Under the pieces are notes generated by a model, which was not told the origin of the DNA, ran no database searches, and worked only from the letters and a program-made list of their open reading frames with translations. A DNA stretch of 64,000 bases from an uncultured Eggerthellaceae bacterium (GTDB taxonomy: Bacteria; Actinomycetota; Coriobacteriia; Coriobacteriales; Eggerthellaceae), in the NCBI GenBank assembly GCA_958454405.1, contig CAUEBO010000005.1, positions 1-64,000 on the forward strand, in the 5' to 3' direction. A program made the position numbers and the translations under genes. Shown here one piece after another: positions 1 through 7,108 of the stretch (position 1 is the first letter of the stretch; each line of letters starts with the position of its first letter).

Positions 1-120
1 CCCGGTTTCGCGCTCGGCGACTGCACATTCGACCGCGTTTTCGGTCATCTGCGGTTCGGGCCGATACTCGTCGAGCGGGCAGGTGCGAATCCGAAGGCCC
101 GCGCCGGCGAGCCGTTCTGA
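1..120 (+). CDS. C-terminal tail of an unidentified protein (left-truncated)
   Basis: An open frame enters from the left edge and stops at TGA 118-120. It gives 39 residues ending in the stretch KARAGEPF. Codon third positions are mostly G or C, as in the real genes here, which supports coding. I do not recognise the family from this tail. The frame could be fortuitous, because only 40 codons are visible. Confidence 0.45.
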   Translation, partial: PGFALGDCTFDRVFGHLRFGPILVERAGANPKARAGEPF

Positions 121-319
121 GCAGCAGGCAGCGACTCGAGCCGTCCTCGAATCCACCTGCGGCCTTTCGGTACGGATGCACGCAGTTTGGGTAATGCGCG
201 CCTGACGGGGATGCGCTAGAATTGGTCTCCGAAAACCGCATCCGGCCAACACGTTGTACGCCTCGCGCGCCGGAAACAGCAATCACGCAGCATACGAAGC
301 AACGAAGGAGCACCTCATC

Positions 320-1111
320 ATGGCAGTCATCGACGTCCATGCTCACATCTATCCGGACAAGATCGCCCCGAAAGCCGTCGACGCCGTCGGCGATTTCTAC
401 AACATCGAGATGTACGGCAAGGGGTCGGCCATGCACCTGCTCGCCGCCAAGGATCGCTCCCCTATCACGCATTTCATTGTGCACTCAGTGGCGACCTCGC
501 CCAAAGCCGTGGAAAGCATCAACGACTTCATCGCCGAGCAGTGCCGCCTCCATCCCGAATTCATCGGGTTCATGGCCATGCACCAGGACTATCCCGAGCC
601 CGAGAAGGAGATCGAGCGCGCCATCGGCATGGGGCTCAAAGGCATGAAGCTGCACCCCGACACGCAGCATGTGAACATGGACGACCCCCGGCTCATGAAC
701 ATCTATGAGATGATCGAAGGCCGCCTGCCCGTCATCATCCACACGGGCGACTACCGCTACGACTACTCGCACCCCCGCCGCCTCGTGCAGATCCTCCGCG
801 CTTTCCCCGATCTGGTGGTGGACGCCGCCCACTTCGGCTGCTGGTCCCGCTACGAAGTGGGCTACGACGTCCTCCACAGCGAGAACGTGTTCGTCGACAT
901 GTCCAGCGCTCAGCTGTACCTGGGCCAGCGCCGCACGTGCGAGCTCACGCGCATGTGGGGCACCGACCGCGTCATGTTCGGGTCCGACTACCCCATGTGG
1001 GATCCCGCCTCGGAGTTCCGCCAGTTCTCGACGGCTGGCTTCTCCGAAGACGAGCTGGAGAACCTGCTCTGGCACAACGCCGAGCGCTTCATGGGCATGA
1101 CGGTGAGCTAG
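320..1111 (+). CDS. Amidohydrolase-family (TIM-barrel) metal-dependent hydrolase
   Basis: The 263-residue product fits the amidohydrolase 2 family (PF04909-like). It opens with DVHAHIYP, the metal-binding H-x-H at the end of strand 1. Further on are GMKLHPD, IIHTGDYRYD, DAAHFGCW and a C-terminal MFGSDYPMWDP whose Asp is the usual catalytic or metal ligand. This family hydrolyses or decarboxylates small cyclic or aromatic substrates; the substrate cannot be told from sequence. I chose ATG 320 because AAGGAG (305-310) sits 9 bases upstream and the conserved fold starts at once. An upstream in-frame ATG at 254 would add 22 poorly conserved residues. A weak -10 (TAGAAT, 217-222) lies in the 200-bp leader. 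It appears to be monocistronic, convergent with the next gene. Confidence 0.85.
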   Translation: MAVIDVHAHIYPDKIAPKAVDAVGDFYNIEMYGKGSAMHLLAAKDRSPITHFIVHSVATSPKAVESINDFIAEQCRLHPEFIGFMAMHQDYPEPEKEIERAIGMGLKGMKLHPDTQHVNMDDPRLMNIYEMIEGRLPVIIHTGDYRYDYSHPRRLVQILRAFPDLVVDAAHFGCWSRYEVGYDVLHSENVFVDMSSAQLYLGQRRTCELTRMWGTDRVMFGSDYPMWDPASEFRQFSTAGFSEDELENLLWHNAERFMGMTVS

Positions 1112-1159
1112 CGCTCACGCCCTATCGCGATGCAAGCCGAACACGGCGCCTGAGTGCTT

Positions 1160-2488
1160 CTAGCGCCCCTCGTCCTCGGCGTCCGCATCGGCATGCTCCA
1201 CGACGACGCGGATCTTGTCGATGCGGTGGCGGTCCATGTCCACGACGGTGAACGTCGCTTTGTCGGCACCGTGTTCGAGCGTGGCGGAATCGCCCTCGTC
1301 GGGAATGCGGTCGAACACGTTCAGCAGCAGGCCGCCCGCCGTCTCGCACTCTTCGGACTCCTCCGGCTCGAAGCCGATGAGTTCGCCTACCTCGTCGATG
1401 GGCAGCGATCCGTCTACCAGGTAGCTGCCGTCGTCCAGCTGCACGACCTCGTCCGGACCGCCATGCTGGTACTCGTCGTCGATGCGCCCCACGATCTGCT
1501 CCATGATGTCGCTCATGGTGACGATGCCCGACGTGCCGCCATGCTCGTCGATGACCACGGCGATCTTCGTGTGCTTCGCCTGCAGCGTCTGCAGCAGTTT
1601 CGCGATGGGGATGCCCTCGGGCACGGCCTCGATCGAGCGGACGCGCAGGTCGTCGATGGTGCTGTTCTTGGGAAGGGTGTAGAGGTCCTTCACGTGCACG
1701 AACCCGACGATGCGGTCCTTGCTGCCGCGGCAGGCGGGGTAGCGCGTGTACTTGTACCGTTGGATGATGCCGAGGTTCTCTTCGAGCGTGTCCTCCAGAT
1801 CGACGCACACCACATCGGTTCGGGGCGTCATGATGGCCTCGGCATCCTTGTCGCCCAGATCGAAGATGTTGTCCACGTACTCGTTCTGATCGGGGTCGAT
1901 CAGGCCGCTTTCCGTGCTCTCGTCGATGAGCAGGCGAATCTCCTCGTCGGTGTACACCTCGTGCTCGTTGGCCACGTCGTGGCCCAGCAGCTTCATGACG
2001 CCGTTCGTGATGGAGTTGAACAGCCACATGATGGGATAGGTGATGCGGTAGAACCACACGAGCGGCGTGGCCGAAAACAGCGCGTAGCGCTCCGTGGAGA
2101 AGATGGCGAGCGACTTGGGGATGAGCTCGCCCACCACGATGTGCAAGGCCGTGATGAGGATGAAGCCGACGGCGATGGCGATGGCATGGATGGCCGCTTC
2201 GGGCAGCCCCAGGAGCGTGAGCGCGGGAGCGATGAGCGCCGACACGGCCGGCTCGCCCAGCCAGCCCAGCGCAAGCGAGGCGAGGGTGATGCCCAGCTGG
2301 CAGGCGGAGAGGTAGGCGTTCACGTTGTCGGCGATGATCTTGGCGTACTTCGCGCCTCCCTTGCCCTCTTCAAGAGCGATTTCAACCTGGGATTTGCGCA
2401 CGCGCACGAGCGAGAACTCGGCGACGACGAAAAATGCATTCATGAGAAGAAAGAACAGAACAAGCAGCAAACTGAGTGCTATGGACAT
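1160..2488 (-). CDS. CNNM/CorC-type transporter (hemolysin-family protein)
   Basis: The 442-residue protein has the standard order of this family. An N-terminal DUF21/CNNM membrane domain of about 180 residues starts with a very hydrophobic first helix and contains GWLGEPA and HIVVGELIPKSLA. A CBS-domain pair follows at about residues 205-330 (IMTPRTDVV, RYPACRG, HGGTSGIV). A C-terminal CorC_HlyC domain at about 345-430 has DGSYLVDGSLPIDEV. Relatives export or sense Mg2+ or Co2+ at the cytoplasmic membrane; hemolysin is a historical name. Length is normal for the family. It is separated from neighbours on both sides. Confidence 0.9.
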   Translation of the reverse strand: MSIALSLLLVLFFLLMNAFFVVAEFSLVRVRKSQVEIALEEGKGGAKYAKIIADNVNAYLSACQLGITLASLALGWLGEPAVSALIAPALTLLGLPEAAIHAIAIAVGFILITALHIVVGELIPKSLAIFSTERYALFSATPLVWFYRITYPIMWLFNSITNGVMKLLGHDVANEHEVYTDEEIRLLIDESTESGLIDPDQNEYVDNIFDLGDKDAEAIMTPRTDVVCVDLEDTLEENLGIIQRYKYTRYPACRGSKDRIVGFVHVKDLYTLPKNSTIDDLRVRSIEAVPEGIPIAKLLQTLQAKHTKIAVVIDEHGGTSGIVTMSDIMEQIVGRIDDEYQHGGPDEVVQLDDGSYLVDGSLPIDEVGELIGFEPEESEECETAGGLLLNVFDRIPDEGDSATLEHGADKATFTVVDMDRHRIDKIRVVVEHADADAEDEGR

Positions 2489-2809
2489 AATTGCGGATGG
2501 TCCTCCTTTATATGACTATTCGCCATGCAATCGTAAGGCATGCCCTGTTCTATTCGCACAATCGTTACGCGAAACCCGCAGGTTTCCACAAGTGGAGAGA
2601 TGCGCGACGACAGAAGTCCGCCAGCCGAGCGAACCGAATGCGACGAGGTCCGACGCTCGGCCGTCGATCCGCCCTTGCACAGCGGATGGCGTTTCCGCTG
2701 CGGGTGACAGGAACGTAAGCCGATTCGCAGAGGCGCGCAAGGTTGCCGCAAGGTGGCGCGGGTATCGTCTTTCCTACGAGATCATCCGACGAACCGCAAG
2801 GAGCACAGC
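2489..2809. other. Intergenic stretch between corC-like gene and small ORF
   Basis: About 320 bases lie between the divergent corC-like gene and the 30-codon gene at 2810. They must hold the promoters of both, but I see no convincing -35/-10 pair, RNA gene or strong hairpin. Frames crossing it lack family similarity and look like noise. Confidence 0.4.
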
Positions 2810-2902
2810 ATGAAAAAAGCCTTCATCATCATGACGACGCTGGCCGCGATGGGCGCGCTTATGATAGCCATGCAAGTGCCCCGGCTCGAGAAGATCCGCT
2901 AG
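2810..2902 (+). CDS. Small single-pass membrane peptide (30 aa)
   Basis: ATG 2810 to TAG 2900-2902 encodes 30 residues. The start MKKAFIIMTTLAAMGALMIA gives one hydrophobic helix, followed by a short basic tail QVPRLEKIR. AAGGAG (2798-2803) lies 6 bases before the ATG, an ideal Shine-Dalgarno spacing, so translation is likely. The layout of Lys-rich start, one helix and short tail resembles the small DUF6893-type proteins annotated in actinobacterial genomes, but that is from memory and unverified. It is too short for function prediction. Confidence 0.55.
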   Translation: MKKAFIIMTTLAAMGALMIAMQVPRLEKIR

Positions 2903-2935
2903 CCCTTCTCAGATCGACGCGCCGCTCGCCGCGCG

Positions 2936-4369
2936 CTACGCAGGCTCCAGCCCGTCCTCATCCATCCCGGGAACGGCCTCGCACGCCTCGGGAGCCGTCG
3001 AGGCGCCCTGCGCGGCCGAGGCTTCCCTGCGCTCAGCGGACTCCGCGCCTCGATCGGCCAAAGGTGCGATGTCGCGCGGCAGCACGAGGTTCGCCACCAC
3101 GGCAACCAGGAACACCACGGCCACGCAGTTCTCCGCGAACACGCTCTGCACGAGCTCGGGGAACACCGAGAACAGATCACCCACCTGCGTGAACCCGATG
3201 CCCACGGCCAGCGACAACGCAGCTATGAGTATGTTGCGCTGCGTGAAGCCGGCGCGCGCGATCATCTGGAAGCCGCTCACGATGATGTTGCCGAACATCA
3301 TGATGGTGCAGCCGCCCAGCACGGCCTCGGGCAGCGACGAGAACACCGCGCTGATAACCGGCAAAAACGCCGCCAGGATCATGATGGCCGCGCCTGTGGC
3401 GATGGCCTTGCGGTTCACGACCTTCGTCATGGCCACCAAGCCCACGTTCTGCGAGAACGACGTGATGGGCAGGCAGCCGAAGCACGCGGACAGCGAGCTG
3501 ACGAATCCGTCGCAGGCGATGGAGCCGGAAAGCTCCTTTTCCTTCACTTCTCGATTCAGGCCCACCATCGTCAGGGCCGACGTGTCGCCGATGGTCTCGG
3601 TGGCCGACACCAGGAAGATGAGCGTCACCGACACGATGGCGGCCAGGTTGAATTCAGGAGCGAACGGCATGAGCTGCGGCAGCGCGAACAGTTGCAGGCC
3701 CTGGAACCCGCTGAAGTCGACCGCACCCGCGACTACCGCCACCGCATACCCGATGATCAGGCCGAACAGCACCGACAGCTGCTTGGTCTTGCCTTTGGCC
3801 AGCACCTGGAACACCAAGCACGACACGAGCGAGACGGTACCCAGCAGCAGATTCTGCGGCGATCCGAAGTCGGGCGCGCCGCTGCCGCCGCCGAACGAGG
3901 AAGCGCCCACGCCCAGCAGCGAGAAGCCGATGGACGTGACCACCACGGCCGCCACGATGGGCGAGATGATGCGCCGCCAGTACTTCGCGAACAGGCCCAG
4001 CACGCCCTCGATCAGGCCGCCGACGATGATGGCGCCGATAGCCACGTTGTAGCCGTACGTGGCTACGATGCCGCACAGCACGGTGACGAACGTGAAGCTG
4101 ATGCCCATGACGATGGGCAGCCCCGAGCCCACGCGCCCGAGCGGGAACAGCTGGATGAGCGTGCCGATGCCGGCGATGAGCATGGCGCTTTGGATGAGCG
4201 CGCCCACCTGGTCGTCCGCGAGCCCCGCGGCGGCGCCCACGATCAGGATGGGCGCGAGGTTCGCCACGAACATCGCGAGGATGTGCTGGACGCCGTAGGG
4301 AACGGCGCGCAGCAGAGGGATGTCGCCTCCGAGCTTGAACAAATTGTCGTGCACGAACTCTTTCATCAA
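2936..4369 (-). CDS. pbuX: Xanthine/uracil permease, NCS2 family
   Basis: The 477-residue polytopic protein matches nucleobase:cation symporter-2 permeases, with about 12-14 hydrophobic segments. Family hallmarks are VPYGVQHILAMFVANLAPIL near the N terminus, SATETIGDTSAL in the middle and FSQNVGLVAMTKV, the NCS2 signature. The C terminus is a variable charged tail. It lies 114 bases downstream of xpt on the same strand, which points to xanthine (or guanine/hypoxanthine) as cargo rather than uracil. GAAAGG lies 7 bases before the first ATG; a second ATG follows at 4366. A hairpin plus T-run sits directly upstream of the start, so expression may be attenuated separately from xpt. Confidence 0.85.
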   Translation of the reverse strand: MMKEFVHDNLFKLGGDIPLLRAVPYGVQHILAMFVANLAPILIVGAAAGLADDQVGALIQSAMLIAGIGTLIQLFPLGRVGSGLPIVMGISFTFVTVLCGIVATYGYNVAIGAIIVGGLIEGVLGLFAKYWRRIISPIVAAVVVTSIGFSLLGVGASSFGGGSGAPDFGSPQNLLLGTVSLVSCLVFQVLAKGKTKQLSVLFGLIIGYAVAVVAGAVDFSGFQGLQLFALPQLMPFAPEFNLAAIVSVTLIFLVSATETIGDTSALTMVGLNREVKEKELSGSIACDGFVSSLSACFGCLPITSFSQNVGLVAMTKVVNRKAIATGAAIMILAAFLPVISAVFSSLPEAVLGGCTIMMFGNIIVSGFQMIARAGFTQRNILIAALSLAVGIGFTQVGDLFSVFPELVQSVFAENCVAVVFLVAVVANLVLPRDIAPLADRGAESAERREASAAQGASTAPEACEAVPGMDEDGLEPA

Positions 4370-4376
4370 CTAGCCT

Positions 4377-4402
4377 TTCAAAAACCCGCATGCGAAGCGG
4401 GC
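4377..4402 (-). terminator. Hairpin with T-run between xpt and the permease gene
   Basis: Read on the minus strand, CCCGC and GCGGG pair around a 7-base loop and are followed by five T residues. This ends only about 8 bases before the permease start codon. It has the form of an intrinsic terminator and could tune permease expression relative to xpt. The stem is short, so strength is uncertain. Confidence 0.5.
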
Positions 4403-4483
4403 AGACGATAGCAACGTCTTCGGAACCGCCCGGTTCAGCCGCCCAATGGCGGCTCCGAAGCGGCCCGGGGGGAGCGGGCGGCG

Positions 4484-5059
4484 TTACCGGAATTCGATCT
4501 CGCCCGTCGCGGGATCCATCGCGTCCACGATGGCGAGTGATTCCAATCGGTAGCCACGCTCGCGCAGATCCGCCCCGCCCGGCTGGAACCCCTTCTCCAC
4601 CGCGATGCCGATGCCCTCCACCGTGGCGCCCGCTTCGTCCACGAGCTCGATGAGGCCGTTGAGCGCGCAGCCGTTCGCAAGGAAATCGTCGATGATGAGC
4701 ACGTGGTCGTCAGGCCCGAGGAACTTCCTTGCCACGATGACGTCGTAGACGCGCCCGTGCGTGAACGACTCAATGCGCGTCGCATACATCTCGCCGTCGA
4801 GGTTGATGCTCTGCGCCTTCTTGGCGAACACCACCGGCACGCCGAAGTGGCGCGCCGCCACGCACGCGATGCCGATGCCGGACGCCTCGATGGTGAGGAT
4901 CTTCGTGATGGGCGCGTCGGCGAACAGCCGCTTGAACTCCGCCCCCATCGCATCGAACAGGTCGATGTCCAGCTGGTGGTTCAGGAAGCTGTCCACTTTC
5001 AGGACGCCCTCTGACTTCACCACCCCGTCGCGCCTGATGCGCTCTTCCAACAGCTCCAC
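4484..5059 (-). CDS. xpt: Xanthine phosphoribosyltransferase
   Basis: The 191-residue protein matches Xpt, which makes XMP from xanthine and PRPP for purine salvage in the cytoplasm. It starts MELLEERIRRDGVV and has FLNHQLD near residue 28. The PRPP-binding loop is VLIIDDFLANGCALNGL at about residues 124-140, and the C-terminal VEKGFQPGG motif is present. Length is that of the family. The start codon is GTG 5059-5057, preceded by GGAGG. It is followed on the same strand by the NCS2 permease, a common uptake-plus-salvage pairing. A structured leader with a terminator lies about 210 bases upstream. Confidence 0.93.
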   Translation of the reverse strand: MELLEERIRRDGVVKSEGVLKVDSFLNHQLDIDLFDAMGAEFKRLFADAPITKILTIEASGIGIACVAARHFGVPVVFAKKAQSINLDGEMYATRIESFTHGRVYDVIVARKFLGPDDHVLIIDDFLANGCALNGLIELVDEAGATVEGIGIAVEKGFQPGGADLRERGYRLESLAIVDAMDPATGEIEFR

Positions 5060-5267
5060 GTGCCGCCTCCGTCGTTCGCGATCCGCCCTCTGGAACTCGA
5101 CGCCCGTGCCAGGCGGGAGCGACGAGCCAAAACCTCTGGAGGACAGTGTAAAGGACGCGCGCGCCGATGGGAACAGGTCAATTGCGCGCAGGACGCAGGA
5201 TCGCCGTAGGGGAAATCCGCCGGGAAGTTGCCAGGACCTCGCTGGACATCATCGAGTTGATTCTGGT

Positions 5268-5307
5268 GATAAAAGACGCGCTCCTAACCCATCGGGGAAA
5301 GGAGCGC
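5268..5307 (-). terminator. Intrinsic terminator/attenuator in the xpt leader
   Basis: On the minus strand an 8-bp stem (5300-5307 with 5278-5285; AGGAGCGC on the plus strand) closes a 14-base loop and is followed by GTCTTTTATC. It lies about 70 bases after a consensus-like -10 and 210 bases before xpt. It could end the upstream antiporter transcript or, more likely given the promoter between them, act as an attenuator for xpt. Confidence 0.6.
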
Positions 5308-5341
5308 CACCCATAAACCCAAACCGCCGAAGCGATTCTTA

Positions 5342-5386
5342 GAGCCGTGGGGAGTAACCGCTCCCTGCGGCTCGCCCAGTATTGTA
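5342..5386 (-). promoter_or_regulatory. Candidate xpt promoter and structured 5' leader (possible riboswitch)
   Basis: The minus strand carries a -10 hexamer TACAAT (5386-5381). The presumed transcript start is followed at once by a 32-base hairpin (5373-5342). Its outer stem GAGCCG/CGGCTC, symmetric CA/CA internal loop, inner stem GGGAG/CTCCC and loop CGGTTA are all visible. The xpt-side terminator follows 35 bases later. Hairpin plus terminator is the form of a riboswitch, but the sequence lacks the three-way junction residues of the purine riboswitch. The rest of 5060-5456 shows no gene. Confidence 0.45.
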
Positions 5387-5456
5387 GCAGATTTTCCGAT
5401 CCATGACGCCTCTGGCGGCGAATCGCAAGGCGCGCCCACGAGCCCGCGAGCGAGCC

Positions 5457-6983
5457 CTACAGCACGACCTGCCCGGTGGCGATGAGCACGAGCGACGTCG
5501 CAGCGGCGACCAGGATGACGGCCACCACCACCTTGTCCACCGTGCTCTTCAGGTACGGCTCGCCGCGTTCTTTCTTGCCCTTGATGTACATGAGGATGCC
5601 CGGCGCGTACAGAAGCGACATGATGGTGAGGCCCACCGCGCCCGATGCCCACGCCAAAAAGAAGCTGTACACCACGCCGAAGATGCCGAAGATGCGCCAC
5701 AGCACGATGCTGCCGCCCACGTTGCCCTTGAAGGCCTCGGGCTCGGTGAACGTGAGCTTGGCGAAGTAGGCCGCCGAAAGCAGGTACGGCAGCAGGATCA
5801 TGCCGGCGGAAAGCGTGTAGAAGAACTGGTACGTGCTGCTGGAGAACAACATGATCACAAGAAACGCCTCGATGATGATGTTCGTGACCACGAGCGTGAC
5901 GATGGGGGCGCCCTTCTTGTTCGTCTTCGCGAACGCCTTGATGAACACGCCCTGCTCGGCCGCCTCGTACGGCGACTCGCTGGACAGCACCGTGTAGCCC
6001 AGCATCGCGCCCACGAGCGACAGCACCACGCCTCCGTTGATGAGGATGGCCCCCCACTGCCCCACCGCGTGCTCCATGACGCCGGCGAGCGCGGGATTGC
6101 CCAGCTCGGCCAGCTCGGACAGCGGCATGACGCCCATGCTGAGCACGCTGACCATCAAATAGATGGATAGCACGCACACGAACGCGATGATGGTGGCCTT
6201 GCCCACGTCCCGCTCTTTCTTGGCGCGGCCCGAAATGGCCACCGCGCCCTCGATGCCCACGAACACCCAGATGGTGACCATCATGGTTCCGCTCACCTGG
6301 TCGAGGAACGGCATGCCCGGCTGGGCGCCCGTCGTCAGGTTCGCCACGAAGATGGCCGGATCGAATTTCTGCAGGAAGATGATGGCCGTGATGGCCACGA
6401 AGATGGGAACGAACTTCGAGATGGTGATGACGGCGTTCACGCCCGTTGCTTCCTTGATGCCGCGCGACACCAAGAACACGTAGAACCAGATAAGGCAGCT
6501 CGCCCCGATGACCGACGGCAGGTTGGTTCCGCCGCCGAAGATGGGGAAGAAGTACGTGAGGGCGCCGAACAGCAGGGCAGAGAAGCTCACCGTGCACAGA
6601 AGCGCGCTGATCCAGTAGCCCCAGGCGCTGTTGAATCCCAGGAAATCGCCGAACCCGGCGCTCGCGTAGCTGTAGATGCCTCCTTTGAGCTGGGGCTTGA
6701 CGCGCGAAAGCGCGAAGAACGTCAGAACGAGGCACAGCACGCCCACGCCCGAGATGCTCCACGCCGTGAGGATGGCCGCACCGCTCGCGCCACCGGCTGC
6801 CTGGTCGCCCGCCAAGGTGAACACGCCGCCGCCCACGATGAGGGTGATGACGGTGGTGACGAGGCGGAAGATGCCGAGACCGCCTTGCGGGCGGGGGATG
6901 GCGGGAGACGAACCCGCGCCAGGCGAGCAAGCGGGTGATGCGGTGGAAGCCGTCGTTGCCGGTCGGTGCGCAGATTCACTCAT
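5457..6983 (-). CDS. APC-superfamily basic amino acid antiporter/permease
   Basis: The 508-residue protein is a 12-helix amino acid permease of the APA type (arginine:ornithine or lysine antiporters such as ArcD/LysP). After a Pro/Ser-rich 25-residue start comes VTTVITLIVGGGVFTLAGD, the first helix with the substrate-binding G-rich turn. LKGGIYSYASAGFGDFLGFNSAWGYW and FVGIEGAVAISGRAKKERDVG follow, all typical of this branch. No arginine deiminase genes are adjacent, so the substrate is inferred from family resemblance only. A weak ribosome-binding site precedes ATG 6983. It probably ends its own transcript before the xpt promoter. Confidence 0.82.
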   Translation of the reverse strand: MSESAHRPATTASTASPACSPGAGSSPAIPRPQGGLGIFRLVTTVITLIVGGGVFTLAGDQAAGGASGAAILTAWSISGVGVLCLVLTFFALSRVKPQLKGGIYSYASAGFGDFLGFNSAWGYWISALLCTVSFSALLFGALTYFFPIFGGGTNLPSVIGASCLIWFYVFLVSRGIKEATGVNAVITISKFVPIFVAITAIIFLQKFDPAIFVANLTTGAQPGMPFLDQVSGTMMVTIWVFVGIEGAVAISGRAKKERDVGKATIIAFVCVLSIYLMVSVLSMGVMPLSELAELGNPALAGVMEHAVGQWGAILINGGVVLSLVGAMLGYTVLSSESPYEAAEQGVFIKAFAKTNKKGAPIVTLVVTNIIIEAFLVIMLFSSSTYQFFYTLSAGMILLPYLLSAAYFAKLTFTEPEAFKGNVGGSIVLWRIFGIFGVVYSFFLAWASGAVGLTIMSLLYAPGILMYIKGKKERGEPYLKSTVDKVVVAVILVAAATSLVLIATGQVVL

Positions 6984-7108
6984 AGGATCACCGTTTCTCG
7001 TTTTTCCAGATGCACAGCATCATACCCCACAGCCTCGCGCCCGGGCAGATTGTTATGCAATATTTTGGATGGCGACTACGAAGCGAAACAAGCTGTCGGC
7101 CCGCAGGC

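Noticed and set aside
5268..5386. Classic purine riboswitch upstream of xpt
   Set aside because: The conserved junction and loop bases of the purine aptamer are missing; only a generic hairpin plus terminator is supported.
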